Assembly: GCF_000247815.1 (NCBI RefSeq)
Contig: NC_021674.1
Coordinates: forward strand, 13,839,562 to 13,903,561
Reading direction: 5' to 3'
Origin: Ficedula albicollis
Lineage: Eukaryota; Chordata; Aves; Passeriformes; Muscicapidae
DNA: 64,000 nucleotides
Part shown: positions 27,841 through 40,927 of the stretch, in pieces
Layout: each line of letters starts with the position of its first letter
Position numbering within the stretch: the stretch's first letter is position 1
Notes under the pieces: generated by a model
Told to the model about the DNA's origin: nothing
Databases searched by the model: none
Seen by the model: the letters and a program-made list of their open reading frames with translations, nothing else
Made by a program: the position numbers and the translations under genes

Positions 27841-29041
27841 AGTATTTTGGGTAATTGCAGCCACTAGCCTAGACCACACCAGCTGTGTGGGATATGGGCT
27901 GTGGAAATTTCAAGACAGGTTCTGTTGTCATCTGAAATCAGAACAGCTGCAATTATGTTGTAACAAGTGATAAGAATTTTCTATTTCAGGAAACATTTGC
28001 TTACACTTGGGATGTGTTGATCAAAAGCTCTGGGGTGATTCACAGTCTTCCTTCAGAAAGAATTTTTGTCTAGACAGCAGGGTATTATTCCTTGTGCCCC
28101 TAGTGAGTACTGCAACTTTAATATTACCAATTTTGGATTAAAATGAATGGTTCAAGTTATAATTATTGATGCAGTATTCTTTCTTGTTTGAGTAAACATT
28201 ATGCTATTGCCTGTCTAGCATATATCTTAATTGTAGAAACCCTTTCTTCTATTAATCTTAATTACTTCTGCTTCAATACTTGAAGGCTGGGGATGGAGTC
28301 AAAATAAAAGCCTTCAAGAAAATATTTGTTTCCAATTGTCAAATGGCCAGTGGCTTTGATGGAGGTACACAGCTACCCTGTGCAGTGTATAGAACTGAGG
28401 AACAAAGAGCTTGTGGAGATTTTAATGGGGTGTTTTTCCCTAGAATTAGCTAACATTTTGCACAGCCTTTTCCCAGTGTTGAGGAAATGGACTGTTCATA
28501 TCTCATGTGCTTGGTCAAGATGCGTGTGTGAGAAAGACAAATCATAATCATTGTGTCAGAGTAACTTTTTAAAAAAACATCCTCAACTATCTTTAAGAGT
28601 AACATTAATTTAAAGGGAATCTTATATTGGCTGTCAGCATCCAGTAGGAAATTATCCTCCTATCCAAACAGGTATCTCCCTTTCCCCTGACTTGACCCAT
28701 TCCAAATTGTATTTCTGTCAATCAGCACCTGCTCCCTTCACTGCCAACATTCCTGTAACTCTGGTGCCAGCACATCTGTCCCAACTTCTCGTGGCTTATG
28801 TACACTTGTACCATTCAGTCTGTGCAATACTCACCTGTGAAACAGAAATGCTATCATGGGGGTAAGTTCATCTTTCCATTGGCTTTCATCAGTTGCAAGG
28901 AGACATCTCTTTGATGCTTCAAACTTCCTGCTCTGCCTGGATCTATAAAGTGATACAGTGATAAATCTTATTAATATTCAGGATAAGTCACACTACATTC
29001 TTGCATGACAATTTAATTTCAAGAAAGGGTTTTACAGAGTT
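27841..29041 (+). repeat. Tandem duplication, unit 1 (1201 bp)
   Basis: This unit reappears at 29120-30320 with a constant offset of 1279 bp at both ends, so there is no net length difference between copies. By eye I find only a few substitutions (for example CTTTCTTCT against CTTTGTTCT, TGTGCAGTG against TGTGGAGTG, and AAGTCACACT against AAGACACACT). The near identity means either a very recent duplication or two haplotypes of one locus kept side by side in the assembly. A 73-codon frame occurs once in each copy (28326-28547 and 29605-29826) and is not recognised as coding. Confidence 0.93.
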
Positions 29042-29047
29042 AGCAGT

Positions 29048-29119
29048 GGAGTATTTTGGGTAATTGCAGTACCAGCCACTAGCCTATACCACACCAGCTG
29101 TGTGGGATATGGGCTGTGG
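29048..29119 (+). repeat. Partial third copy of the duplicated unit's first 70 bp
   Basis: Between the two long units, the sequence from GGAGTATTTTGGGTAATTGCAG to GGGATATGGGCTGTGG repeats the start of the unit. It has a small insertion (GTACCAGCCACT against GCCACT) and one substitution (CCTATACC against CCTAGACC). It is more diverged from the units than they are from each other. The locus was therefore already a short tandem repeat, which could have mediated unequal exchange. Confidence 0.85.
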
Positions 29120-30320
29120 AGTATTTTGGGTAATTGCAGCCACTAGCCTAGACCACACCAGCTGTGTGGGATATGGGCTGTGGAAATTTCAAGACAGGTT
29201 CTGTTGTCATCTGAAATCAGAACAGCTGCAATTATGTTGTAACAAGTGATAAGAATTTTCTATTTCAGGAAACATTTGCTTACACTTGGGATGTGTTGAT
29301 CAAAAGCTCTGGGGTGATTCACAGTCTTCCTTCAGAAAGAATTTTTGTCTAGACAGCAGGGTATTATTCCTTGTGCCCCTAGTGAGTACTGCAACTTTAA
29401 TATTACCAATTTTGGATTAAAATGAATGGTTCAAGTTATAATTATTGATGCAGTATTCTTTCTTGTTTGAGTAAACATTATGCTATTGCCTGTCTAGCAT
29501 ATATCTTAATTGTAGAAACCCTTTGTTCTATTAATCTTAATTACTTCTGCTTCAATACTTGAAGGCTGGGGATGGAGTCAAAATAAAAGCCTTCAAGAAA
29601 ATATTTGTTTCCAATTGTCAAATGGCCAGTGGCTTTGATGGAGGTACACAGCTACCCTGTGGAGTGTATAGAACTGAGGAACAAAGAGCTTGTGGAGATT
29701 TTAATGGGGTGTTTTTCCCTAGAATTAGCTAACATTTTGCACAGCCTTTTCCCAGTGTTGAGGAAATGGACTGTTCATATCTCATGTGCTTGGTCAAGAT
29801 GCGTGTGTGAGAAAGACAAATCATAATCATTGTGTCAGAGTAACTTTTTAAAAAAACATCCTCAACTATCTTTAAGAGTAACATTAATTTAAAGGGAATC
29901 TTATATTGGCTGTCAGCATCCAGTAGGAAATTATCCTCCTATCCAAACAGGTATCTCCCTTTCCCCTGACTTGACCCATTCCAAATTGTATTTCTGTCAA
30001 TCAGCACCTGCTCCCTTCACTGCCAACATTCCTGTAACTCTGGTGCCAGCACATCTGTCCCAACTTCTCGTGGCTTATGTACACTTGTACCATTCAGTCT
30101 GTGCAATACTCACCTGTGAAACAGAAATGCTATCATGGGGGTAAGTTCATCTTTCCATTGGCTTTCATCAGTTGCAAGGAGACATCTCTTTGATGCTTCA
30201 AACTTCCTGCTCTGCCTGGATCTATAAAGTGATACAGTGATAAATCTTATTAATATTCAGGATAAGACACACTACATTCTTGCATGACAATTTAATTTCA
30301 AGAAAGGGTTTTACAGAGTT
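29120..30320 (+). repeat. Tandem duplication, unit 2 (1201 bp)
   Basis: Second copy of the 1201-bp unit, in direct orientation. It ends at GGGTTTTACAGAGTT, the same word that closes unit 1, and then continues into unique sequence (GTGGTGTAAAGAGTG). Unit 1 instead runs into AGCAGTGGAGTATT. Confidence 0.93.
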
Positions 30321-32146
30321 GTGGTGTAAAGAGTGCCATCATTTATTCCAGTCATATTAAACTGTTTTGTTCAAATTTTTCTTTCTTTTTCTATTTTTTT
30401 CTTTTTTTTTTCTTTTTTTTTTCTTTTTTTAAATCTTCTGCCTTTGGGAAAAAAAACAATAACAAAACCACCTGCTGTTGTAGTTAGCAGTTTCATCTAC
30501 CAGAAGTATCAAGCTACTGCATGTCATAGATTGTTATATCTCCTATTTCTGATAGCACCACATTAACATAGCACTATTGTGCTAAGAAAAATGTCCTGCA
30601 CATGAACAAAGCTTGGAGAGCAGTGCCATATGTCATTCCAGCTTGGAATGAGTGTCTAATTTCACTGATGATAACAAATGTAGAGTCTGCTCAGTCTGCA
30701 TGCCAGGATAGTGGCTGTAAAGGAAGAAGCAGCTTCGTAAATGCTGTGAAATGATTTCTGATCCTTTCCAGTGAATTGCATGGGAAATGAAGGCACAGGT
30801 TTGTGACTCTGCTGCTCTGAGGACACCCCAAAGGAAACCGTGAAGCAAAATTTCAGTAAATTTACCAGTAGTTTGTTTTAATGGGTTTCATCAGTGGTCA
30901 TTGGGACAGCCCATAAAACCAGATTTTCTTTTACTGGGGAAAACCAATTATTGAACAGCACAACATGGCTCTGTCAGCTTTTTGCTTGTATTATTTATTC
31001 TGGTTTTAAAGTTTAAGGTAATAAAGTAAATTGGGGGTTATCTTTCTCTGCTCAATCTATTTCATAATGAATTTTAAAATACTTTGGAGTGTTACAATGA
31101 CAAATACTTTACCCCTTCACAGAGACCTAGCCTAATGTACTTTTCAGGATTGATAAATAGAGCTTGCACTTTTTGACATCGGCCTATTCCCTTGTGAATT
31201 TTAAGTTACATTATATTCACTATGGGGCCACCTTCTGGTCAGTTTGCTGCTATAAATAACCACACTATTTGTAAGTGTATGGAAGAGAAAATGTGCATTA
31301 GAAACATTTATGGTATCTACTGGAAGTACTAATTAAATTATATGGTAAATACATGCCTCACTGATTTAAAAATGTTGAACACTTCACAATATTATTTTAA
31401 ATAAATGAACATATGTTCTCTTCTCCCTTGCTACCACTCTTTCTCATTATCCTGTTAAACACCTTAATTTTAATTGACTCTTCTGCAAAGGCAAACAAAA
31501 ATATCAAAATTTAAAGCTCCATACAGAATCTGTGGCATTCTGGAAACAAATATCATCTTCTGTAATCTTTTCTTTTTTCTTGATCTGTTTTTCCCATTGC
31601 AAAAAAACACATGCAAATACAAAGCATACAAGTATACAAGGCAGCCAGTGACAGATCATTTAGGCCATTAAATGATTGATTTTTCTCCCCTTGTCTATCT
31701 GGTTTTTCTTTTCATTTTCATGACTGGAGAGCTAGTTAACAAAATAAAGCTATTTCTATGATACTCTACAAAGAAGAACACTCCCTTGGTCTTAAGAGCC
31801 ACTTGAAAACTTTTAGAGGTCACAAATATGTCAGTCACAAAAACATGTCTTTGTTATCCATGGAAGCTATCTAAGTGAAAAGCTATTTTCAGTCTTTTAA
31901 TATGTCCTATGTTATGTTCAGTCTCATTCTAACCCTACAACTATTGTTTTCTGTTTGTTGACCAGCTGTGAATGATACTGCAAACCTCCAAAGCCAGGGT
32001 CTAGATTAAGGTATTCATAGCTGTTGAAGACATATTTCTTTATCCAAGCATATGTCATAACTGTAAACTATTCTTTACTGCTGCATGTGTTCATCTGTGC
32101 AGTTTCAGCAGAATAATCATTTCTTCTGCATGACAACTGTTTGAGG
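30321..32146. other. Non-coding stretch with a pyrimidine-rich patch
   Basis: About 30370-30432 is almost pure T with scattered C (TTTCTTTTT type). Beyond that the sequence is AT-rich with no supported gene or element. Confidence 0.55.
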
Positions 32147-32310
32147 ATTAAGATGTTTATCAACGGCATTCTCCAAAACTTGAACTTGAGTCAAAGCACA
32201 AAACATTGATGGATTGATTCCTGCCACTATTAAGATGTTTATCAACGGCATTCTCCAAAATTTGAACTTGAGTCAAATCACAAAACATTGATGGATTGAT
32301 TCCTGCCACT
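32147..32310 (+). repeat. 82-bp tandem duplication
   Basis: Two adjacent 82-bp units (32147-32228, 32229-32310) start ATTAAGATGTTTATCAACGG and end GATTCCTGCCACT. I see two differences: CCAAAACTTG against CCAAAATTTG, and GTCAAAGCAC against GTCAAATCAC. The pair lies just left of solo LTR A and is not part of it. Confidence 0.95.
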
Positions 32311-32777
32311 CTGTGCTTTGGGGTCGGCCAACAGAACCTGAAAGTTTAAGATCAATAGTAGTTCATAGGTAAATAGGTCATGATGATGGTGGGTCATTGT
32401 GCTGGTTTTGCATTAATTGAGTTTTGGTGGGGAGGGAATGAGCCCAGCCATGGAAGTGGTGTTCTAAGGGAAGCTGGTAACAGCTTCCTTTGTGCCTGGC
32501 AAAACCAATTGCAGGCTGGCTCTGAGAATAGGCATGCTGATAAGCCAATTAGGGAGTTAAACACACCCCTGTGAATTCACATTTTAAAACTAAAAAACCC
32601 CAGGAATTTATCTTTTTCTTCAGGCCTGAGTAGAGATAACAGGCCAGACCCTCCAGCCACACCCGGCAGGGATCACAGGATCCTCTGCAGGCCTCAGGTG
32701 AGATATGAACAATTTCACTGCCTGGATGAGACTTGCAGCCCTTCAATCCTCTCCTGAGTGAGAGAAAAGGACAGAGT

Positions 32778-32868
32778 GAACATGTAGAGAAACAACATGA
32801 AGACACCGTGAACATGTAGAGAAACAACATGAAGACAGAACATGTAGAGAAACAACATGAAGACACCA
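32778..32868 (+). repeat. Three-copy minisatellite inside LTR A
   Basis: The unit GAACATGTAGAGAAACAACA plus GAAGACA occurs at 32778, 32810 and 32838 (spacings 32 and 28 bp). The first two copies carry an extra CCGT. LTR B lacks this array, so it expanded within copy A. Confidence 0.88.
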
Positions 32869-33573
32869 AGGTCAGTGAAGTACAAGTCAGGTCCCAGATG
32901 AGAGGGATTGAGGAGATGCCTCACTCTTGGGCTGAGATCCTCTTGTAAGCCATGGTGATGGACTATGATATACTGTATATCCCTATGAATCATGAAAAAA
33001 GCACGAGGAGATGGGGTGTTCAAACTGTAGACATGAGCAAAAGCATCTATGCTGAACAAGCAGATGTTGCAGTAGCTGTGATCCCATGAGAAGTCTGAAC
33101 AGAGAGACAGTGATGAAGACCCTTTGCCTCCAGGGAAAGAAGAAGAAGACCTCTGTTCCCAGAAATGAAAATTAGCTCAGAGACAGATAAAGAGAACCTT
33201 TGCTTTTGACCAGCTCATCCTTCAAATAGTACCCCATAAGTTGACATGACCCATGATTGTAGCTGTGGGAAGGCTGCAAGAGATGCTTCATGATTGCAGA
33301 TTTCCAGGTGGCTGCTATTTGTGGAAATTAAAAGCCACGAGAGAACTGCTTTCCTGTGGAGAAGTCTCCATAGCATGACAAGAGTCTCTCTAAGTGAACT
33401 GAAGAAAACTATTCTAGAGGTGATAAACTGACTGAATTGTTTCTGTACATTGTCAGTGGGAAAGAAAAGAGGGTGTGGAGGGAGAAGTGTTCTGAAGGTT
33501 TTATTACTATTTTCATTATTATTATTATTTTGGGATTTGATTTTTACTTTATTGACCTTGGTTGTTCTGAAGG

Positions 33574-33881
<308 letters not shown>

Positions 33882-34192
33882 TTAGTTCTGTTTTTATTTT
33901 TACCCTTTAAAGTTTGAGCCTGCTTTGCCTTCCTCCTAATCCTATTCCACAGCAGGAAATGAGTAAATAATTCTAGTGCCGTGTTCTGGTAGGGGGGAAA
34001 AAAAGACAAAGTCTAATTTTAGATGTTCTGAAATGCTCACAACATGCATCCCTCCAACGGGCTGGCTCGGCAGCCAGGGGTTATTTCCACCGCGGCAGAA
34101 GGAGAGAAGCAGCATTTGGCCAGCACTAAACCCACTACATAAATTGGTACATTGGCCAGGAAATCTCAAACTGGCAAACCAAAACCATTACA

Positions 34193-34199
34193 GTGATGG

Positions 34200-34246
<47 letters not shown>
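34193..34246 (+). repeat. (GAT)n microsatellite
   Basis: GTGATGGT followed by pure GAT units to about 34246. The related word TGATGATGGTGGGTCAT lies just left of LTR A. The LTR therefore appears to have inserted into a GAT-rich site, and one side later expanded. A plus-strand frame reads it as poly-Asp, which is not meaningful. Confidence 0.92.
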
Positions 34247-34639
34247 ACCTGTAATTACAAATGTTAAATCAGTAGTGATAATACACGTGACATGCCCTGT
34301 CCTTGGCCCAAGAAAACACTGATAGAGCACAAAGAGTAAATTTGCATCTCTCGTTGTTTGGAGAAAGGCATCAAAATTAGATGGATTCCAAACATTTAGT
34401 CCTGTTCACTGGGGAGGTGCTGCCATCAAAGCCTATAGGGAAATTACTGTGGATTGGGGTTTCTATCTTGACTGAAGAATCCTTTAACTACAGGCTTGCT
34501 GCAGGAGGCAGAAGATGACAAAACCCTACACAGCTGCATGAGAACTACCTAGATTTGAACTTTTTTATTTTCTATCCCTCTTCTCATCCATTTTCCTTGG
34601 CAGTCTTGAAATGTGTAATCCTGAAGTGTGTGATGTCTT

Positions 34640-34860
34640 GGTTGCTTGGGTTTGGGGTTTTTTTGGTTGTTTGGGTTATTTTTTTTTTTTTGTTCGGATC
34701 TTACTGGTTTTTTTTTTTTTTGGGGGGGGGGTTGTTTGGGTTATTTTTTTTTTTTTGTTCGGATCTTACTGGTTTTTTTTTATTTTGGTGGGGGGGTGGC
34801 TTTTTGGGATTTTTTGTTTTCTGTTTTTTGGGGGTTTTTCAGCTTATAGCAATCATTTTG
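34640..34860 (+). repeat. T/G-rich low-complexity block with a 65-bp tandem pair
   Basis: Two units start at 34665 and 34730 (period 65). Each contains GGTTGTTTGGGTTATT, a T run, then GTTCGGATCTTACTGG and another T run. The block continues as T and G homopolymers to about 34840. The overlapping Phe/Gly-rich frames here are composition effects. Confidence 0.88.
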
Positions 34861-37800
34861 GGATAAAAAAAATAAATTATAGCATACCTGCTTTCACCTG
34901 CTTTAATTTCTTCATGGTGTTCTGTAGGTTGCGTCTAAGAAGTACCAGTGATCACATTATTTGTTAGGATAAAGTAGCACAACGGCTGTGTTCCAAAATA
35001 AACAAGAAAAAACTGCTGTACTTGATAATGCATTAGTGGAAAAACACTGTGGAAGTACAGATTATAATAATCAGGATGATTGGGAAATTAGAGGGATCAA
35101 GATTGGTTTACAGTATCTGTATAATTTTTCCAGTTCACAACATTTTGGGGTTTTTTTCTCTATTCTTATTTTGGATGAGCTTGAGATTTATCATTCTATT
35201 CAGTTTTCTGCATTTGGGACTTCTTTCAGACTCCAAGTCCTTTGTTCTTTTTTGCTGTCTCAATCTTTCAATGTTGCAACTGAATTGTTGTTTCCAGAAA
35301 GGTTTTTTGCCTGTTGCAAAGGCTGATCTTTTCAAGAAAACTGTTGCCAACATAAGCATAAAGTGAGGTTTCGGGCATTTACTGAGCAAAATGTGGTGGG
35401 TTATCCCACAAAGCAGAGGAGAAATTTGTGTACAGGAAAAACACTGGCAGAATATCTGAGAGATGGATGAAGGTCTAAAGAGGTTTGTTACAGAGTGCCT
35501 GGAGGCAAATGAGAAGATGAGAAAAGGAAAGAGGATTGAAGTTCCCAAAGCAGTGGCAGTTCTTTTTGTTTTTTGGCTAGCACACATTGCAATAAAAATT
35601 TAGTGCTGTATTTTCTTGCATGCACACTTGGAGGTGCTGCAATGGAGATTCAAGCAAACAGTACTGTACAAAACAGTAGTATAGCTTATTCATTGCTGGA
35701 TAGCACTAAAGCAAGAAGCATCTTTACTTATTAAATGTTGGGCGAAAAAACAAAAAGCTAAAAGGGCCTTTACCTCATAAAGGAAACTGTAATTCTCTCT
35801 TTTCATGTACAGCTCCATGTCCCTCCTTGAAATTTTGGGAACAGCCTGAGAAACTCTCTATGGTGGGTATCTGTATAGGTGCAGTAAGCTTTCTCTTTTG
35901 GTGTCTTGTGTCAGGCTTGGTGCCAGCACTGTAACTGTTAGCACAAAAGGTGGAAATTGTTGGAAAGTGGGGTATGATGGACCCAAAAACTTGTAGACTT
36001 AATATCCTCTAGGTTGTAGCCACCCATCTCTGAGAAGAAAGTTGACAGTATAAACAACATCTGCATAGAGCTAAAAGCAATAAGGAGGGATGATGCTAAC
36101 CTATTATTCTGTGGAGTTTTTTGGATTTTTGGTTTTAGGTTGGTTTTGTTGTTTGTTTTGTTGGGTTTTTTTCTGGCTAGAATCACACAATGTTATGAAA
36201 GGTATATAAAAAACACTTATGTTTATGAATTTCATGCTCCTAAATCAAGAGTTTCTTAAACTATTATAATTCTAGGTTGCAACAGGTCTCTCTCAAATAC
36301 TGTGTTTGAATTCTTCTCATCTGGTAACCAGAGGCTGAGATCCAGGGACCCCTTAACATCTATGTGTCTATAAATCTATTCTACAAATTATTGTCCATCA
36401 TCCACTGGAAAATTCCTAGGTTATACCAATTCATCCCTGATTAATTCAGTTTAGGGGCACTTGCTCATAAGTGCTCAGGGGCCACATATGCTAATAGAAG
36501 TAAACAAGTATGGATCATAAAGAAGTCAGATATTCAGCTGAACAAAACCACGTAGAGTTCCAAAAGTGAAAAAAAAAAAGAGATTACAGTGTTCAATATT
36601 TAATTTACGGTCTTTTTTAATAGGATAGTGTTGGTTTTGTCCTTTATACCTGCATGGAAGGTGGAAAGCTTGATAATCATAGAAGAAATTTGTTGCAGAA
36701 CTATTTCCATGCTGATATCTCCATTTTCCTCCAAGCCTGGCTGAAAACATATGGGTGAGTGGTGCTGTGTTTTTCATCTCCTCCACAGAAGTGAAATTCT
36801 GGGGTCCCCTCTTGTCTTTGACTTCTGACTCTGTGGCCACCACTGCAGTGCCTGAGCCTTTCAGCAGTATTGAGAGATGCCTGTTACATGTGTTTCTTCC
36901 TCTCCTCTCTTCACTGCTTGGCTGGGTTTTACTAGATTTCTGTGTGGTATACATATGTCCAATTCATTAAGAGAGGTTGAAATATGGTTTTCTCTTGGAA
37001 GTCTGCAGAAAATGTTGAAGCTTGCGATAGAGTCGAAAGTGTTGATGCTGCAGGGTGGCACTTCACAGCCTTGTAAAGCCCCTCAAGGAAGTCTGTCTCC
37101 TGCACAAATGAGATTTACCCTTTGCAAAGACAGTTCCTCTCTGCTTGAGGAGTAGCAATGCCTGTGATCTTCCTCTCAAGTTTTACGTGCCACCATTACT
37201 CCTGGATATCTTTCTACATGAGCCCCTATTTGCATCCATCGCCTAATGAATCTCAAATCTTCATATTGTACCTTGCCAGTGCTCAGACAGTGGAGAATGA
37301 CTGCTGCAGGGTATAATTTCCTCTGCATATGTAAAACAGGTGAGCAGCCTCCAGCCAAGCTGAAAATTTACTGCAAAAAGACTTCAGCAATGAGAACATT
37401 TTCCCCTTCCTAGTGCCAGAGACATTTGATCCATGATCAGTTACTTCTTGTTTCTAGAAATGGCACACATCTTTTAGTTAAAATTGGGGAAAGTGGTTTA
37501 TTTTGAGGTGTTGCACGTAGGACAAAAAGAAAACAAAAAATTAAGCATTCTTTCTGGTTTCTTCATGAAGAGCATTGAGCACTGTTTTCATGTTTTTTAG
37601 TCCATACAAACTCAGTATAGCCCTACAATTCCTGCTTACCATATAAAATTATAGCTTTAACTCACATGAAAACATTTATCCCCTGAAAGACTGGGGCTGT
37701 ATGCTTTCTTGCCTATGGAAAAGAACCATCATTCTCTTCTGGGAGCCCATTGCCAAGATTTGGATTTCACTTCCAAAATTCAGTACTTTTATTTTTCTTT

Positions 37801-37900
37801 TCTCACAGAAAAAAAAGTAGCAGAATAGAAAGGTCTTGGTGGTCATTACATCCCCTGGGCAGCCTCTCATCTGCACTTGAAACACTGGGACTGCCTGCTA
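34861..37900. other. Non-coding stretch
   Basis: No recognisable gene. The longest frames are 150 codons (35135-35587 minus) and 142 codons (36526-36954 minus). The second has an ordinary amino-acid composition in its middle, but I find no family motif, no clear splice sites and no conserved neighbour. Another T/G-rich patch is at about 36117-36172. Confidence 0.5.
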
Positions 37901-38008
37901 GGATTAGAGAAGGGGTTAGTGTTAGGTTTATGGTTAGGATTAGGGGTTAGGGTTAGTGTAACCTTAGGATCAAGATCAGGGTTAGCATTTCTGTTAGGGT
38001 TAGAGGCT
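37901..38008 (+). repeat. Degenerate interstitial telomere-like repeat
   Basis: Multiple imperfect TTAGGG-type words occur on the plus strand (GGGGTTAGTGTTAGG, GGATTAGGGGTTAGGGTTAG, CAGGGTTAGCA, TGTTAGGGTTAGAGG), mixed with variants such as TTAGGAT. Only short runs are perfect, so this is an old interstitial telomeric sequence or a telomere-healed break. It is not a chromosome end. Confidence 0.75.
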
Positions 38009-40377
38009 TAAGTTTCTGTTTCCTAAGAGAATGTGTTTTGGAGCAGGCTTCATAGGTGACCTTGATTCAGCCCTAACTATATTAATTTTAAAAATATTTG
38101 CTGTACTGGCTGTTTCAGCTTCTTACAGTCTTAGTTTTCTTGCTGTGGATATTGCTCTGGTTGCATGGATCATTGAACAGAGAACAGATATGCCCTTTCT
38201 TGCTCTCCACTAATAATCAGTAAGGAAGCTGTAACTTATGTTTCCCTGTAATGATGTTCTCAAACAAACAAACAAGAGAACATGCAAACAAAAAACTTCT
38301 GTGTAGCTCATGGGAATAGATTCTCTCTGAGTTATCATGCTGACCCATTCTCATTGTAAGTGCTTATGGTTTGAGTCTCATGGCATTAGATCATGGAATG
38401 AACTCACATTTAAAATTTGCATCTCTTTTGTTTTCACTTGGTTATCACTGTGCCTTTACCTTCAACCACTTGAAATCTGCAGATTCCAATTTTCATGTTT
38501 AAGATAAGAAAACACATGGAAAAGCAAGATTTTATGCACACCTAAACTTATCAATGTCAAAAAACCCTTATGCTTCCTTTTAAAGAAGAATTTTGTTCTT
38601 TCCTTCAGGATCTTCATATAGCAATGGTGACTCTGATGATACAATCTTGAACAGCAAATGAAACTCAAGAGCTGTAATGAAACTCATTAAGAAGCTGATC
38701 CCTAAAAGGTACTTTCCTTAGTGTGCACATGTAAAAATAATCCAGTTTTAAATCAAATAAATTAGTTGATATCAATTCATTTGATGTTACTGTGTGACTG
38801 AGAAATATGAAATCCTCAAGAACTGGCACATCATTCTTACTCTGTGTTTCCCATTCAGAAGTGCTCCAGTCTTATATCAAATACTGAAAAGTTTCTGTTT
38901 ATGGGTATCTTTGTGGTGTTCTGCTCTGCTGTATGGGTGACATAAGGCACCATGTTGCTCATTCAGATCCCTGGCCTCTCCTCTAACTAATGTTTCCACA
39001 ACACTAAAGGTATCTGCTGAAAAAAATAACTCAGATACGACAAACAAAACTATCTTAAGAGATTGGATGAGAAATCAGTTATGCAGCCATCAGTAGGCAG
39101 CATGTGTTTCTACCCCTTGTGTCCCTTCCCTGTCCAGCAAATAGCTCAGCTCAGGGTTTCACACAAATTTGCAGCAGACTCTGACAATATTTCCATAGCT
39201 TCAGAGTAAGGTATTTTCAGTAGCTTTGGAAACAGGAGATCTAGTATTGAGTTAAAATTGTTCTGGATGGACAGGTGCAGAATTCACCTGCTGGCACTGA
39301 ATTTAGGTTGATGGCAGCTTTCACTTCTGAAGTCAGTCTCAAAGCTCTCTCTTCTTCAGGGATAGCTTAGCTTTAGCAGCAGTCTCTAAAACCACATCAG
39401 TTGGAGTTATACAGACCACTTCTTACAGCAGCAACCTCAGCCTTTTCCTCATCCTCTGCCACTTTGTTTCCTCTGGAATAAGTGGGAGTAATTCAGGTGG
39501 AGTGATTTTTCTTGCTACAGAATGAGTTCACTACGCAGGCTTATTTCTATAGAGGGAAAAGCTTTTGTGTAAGGACCACCCTGCCTGTGCCATAGCATGT
39601 AGTGGCTTTCAAACAAACCTTTTTTTGGCATAGTCCTGCTGTCTGCCCAGGCAGAGCTGCAGTGCTGAGGGCCACCTTGGGAAGTAGGGTTGTCCCACTG
39701 AGCTCCACATGTCCCTGGGTGAGCTAGTACCTTTACCATACTGTCCCTTGCAGCAGTGAAGCACAAAAAATGAATGCCATGCTGGCTGTCACTGCAGCTC
39801 TTCCCTAACCTTGTGACAGCAAGCTGTTTACCAGGGTGGTCGGGTACTAGAGGAGAGGGAGCCAGCAAAAAGCAGCTTTCACTTGATGCTGGGAGCACAG
39901 TGGGAATATGCTGTTTGCAAGACAGCCTTCTGGTTTGGAAACAAAGAAGGAAGAAAACTGGGGAGACTGAAGGCTAACTGCTCTAAGAGAGTGAATATTG
40001 CAGTCAAGGATTCCCTACAGGGCTTTTGTTTTATGCTGGCTCACAAGCTAAGACAGAGGGTTTTTTCCAGGTCAGAAAGCCAGGTCTGTGGTAGAACACC
40101 CAGAGCCCAGGCCCACACAGGATTTCAGGAGTACCGGTTGATACTTGCTCACGGTTTTTTTTTCCAAGAAAAGGTTTGGCTTTGATCTTGTGCTCATTCC
40201 ACTCCCATTGCCATGCAAAGGCTTGGTCACTGCTTTACAGCTTCGACTCATGCACAGGTGGAGCAAGGGGAAGTGCTTAGACTGCCTCATTAGAGATGTG
40301 CAAAAGATGTCCCTCCCCAGCTACTCCCTTCCTTCTCACAGCATCTGAAATCTGGCCAGGATTACACATGGATTATT
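38009..40377. other. Non-coding stretch
   Basis: Nothing recognised. A 127-codon minus frame at 39515-39898 has no domain features and overlaps plus-strand frames in a slightly GC-richer patch. Confidence 0.5.
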
Positions 40378-40927
40378 TATCATGGTTAAACTCAGCCCCA
40401 TGCACTCAGCTCCCCCTGGAGGAACAGGGGAGGGAATTAGAAGAGTAAAAGTAAGCAAATGGGCAGGTTGATATAAAAACAGAGCAATAACTGAAATAAA
40501 ATTAAAATTATGAATTTTAAAGAAAAGCAAAGTTGCAAAAAGAGAGTGAAATAAAACTCAAGAAAAACAAGTGATGCAAATGAAAGAATTTCTCCCCACC
40601 AGCTGACTGATGCCCAGCCTGTCTGTTCCCAAACATCAGCTTTCCCCCAGTTTTCAGGCTGAGTAGGATATTGTATGGTGTGGAATATCCTTTGGCCATT
40701 TGGGGTCTTCTGTCCCACTGCTGTTGCCTCACATAATCTTGTGAATCCCGAGCTTGTTCACTGGTGGGGCAGCATGACAAGATGAAAAGTCCTTTACTTA
40801 GTTTAGGCACTGCTCAGCAACAATTAAAACACATAATGGACATGTTATTGTCATCCAAAATCCAAACCACAGAACTATGCAGCTACTAGGGAGAAAAATT
40901 AACTCTGTTCCAGCAGAAACCAGGAGA
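40378..40927 (-). mobile_element. Solo LTR D, common avian ERVL-type LTR
   Basis: Read on the minus strand it starts TCTCCTGGTTTCTGCTGGAA (a decayed TGTGCTGGTTTTGGCTGG) followed by CAGAGTTAATTTTT. On the plus strand it ends at the left with TATCATGGTTAAACTCAGCC. In between are words typical of a very common avian LTR: GGAATATCCTTTGGCCATTTGGGGTC, CACTGGTGGGGCAGCATG and GGCACTGCTCAGCAACAATTAAAACA. Length is about 550 bp. Both termini have mutated away from TG/CA and the 5-bp flanks (TTATT, GTATC) match only partly, so the copy is old. No internal proviral sequence adjoins it. Confidence 0.88.

Noticed and set aside
28326..29826. Two near-identical 73-codon frames as a duplicated small gene
   Set aside because: They are simply the same non-coding segment present twice through the tandem duplication; no recognisable protein features.
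36526..36954. 142-codon minus frame with ordinary composition
   Set aside because: No family motif, no convincing splice sites, and a poly-Phe tail from an A run. Kept only as a note in the stretch description.
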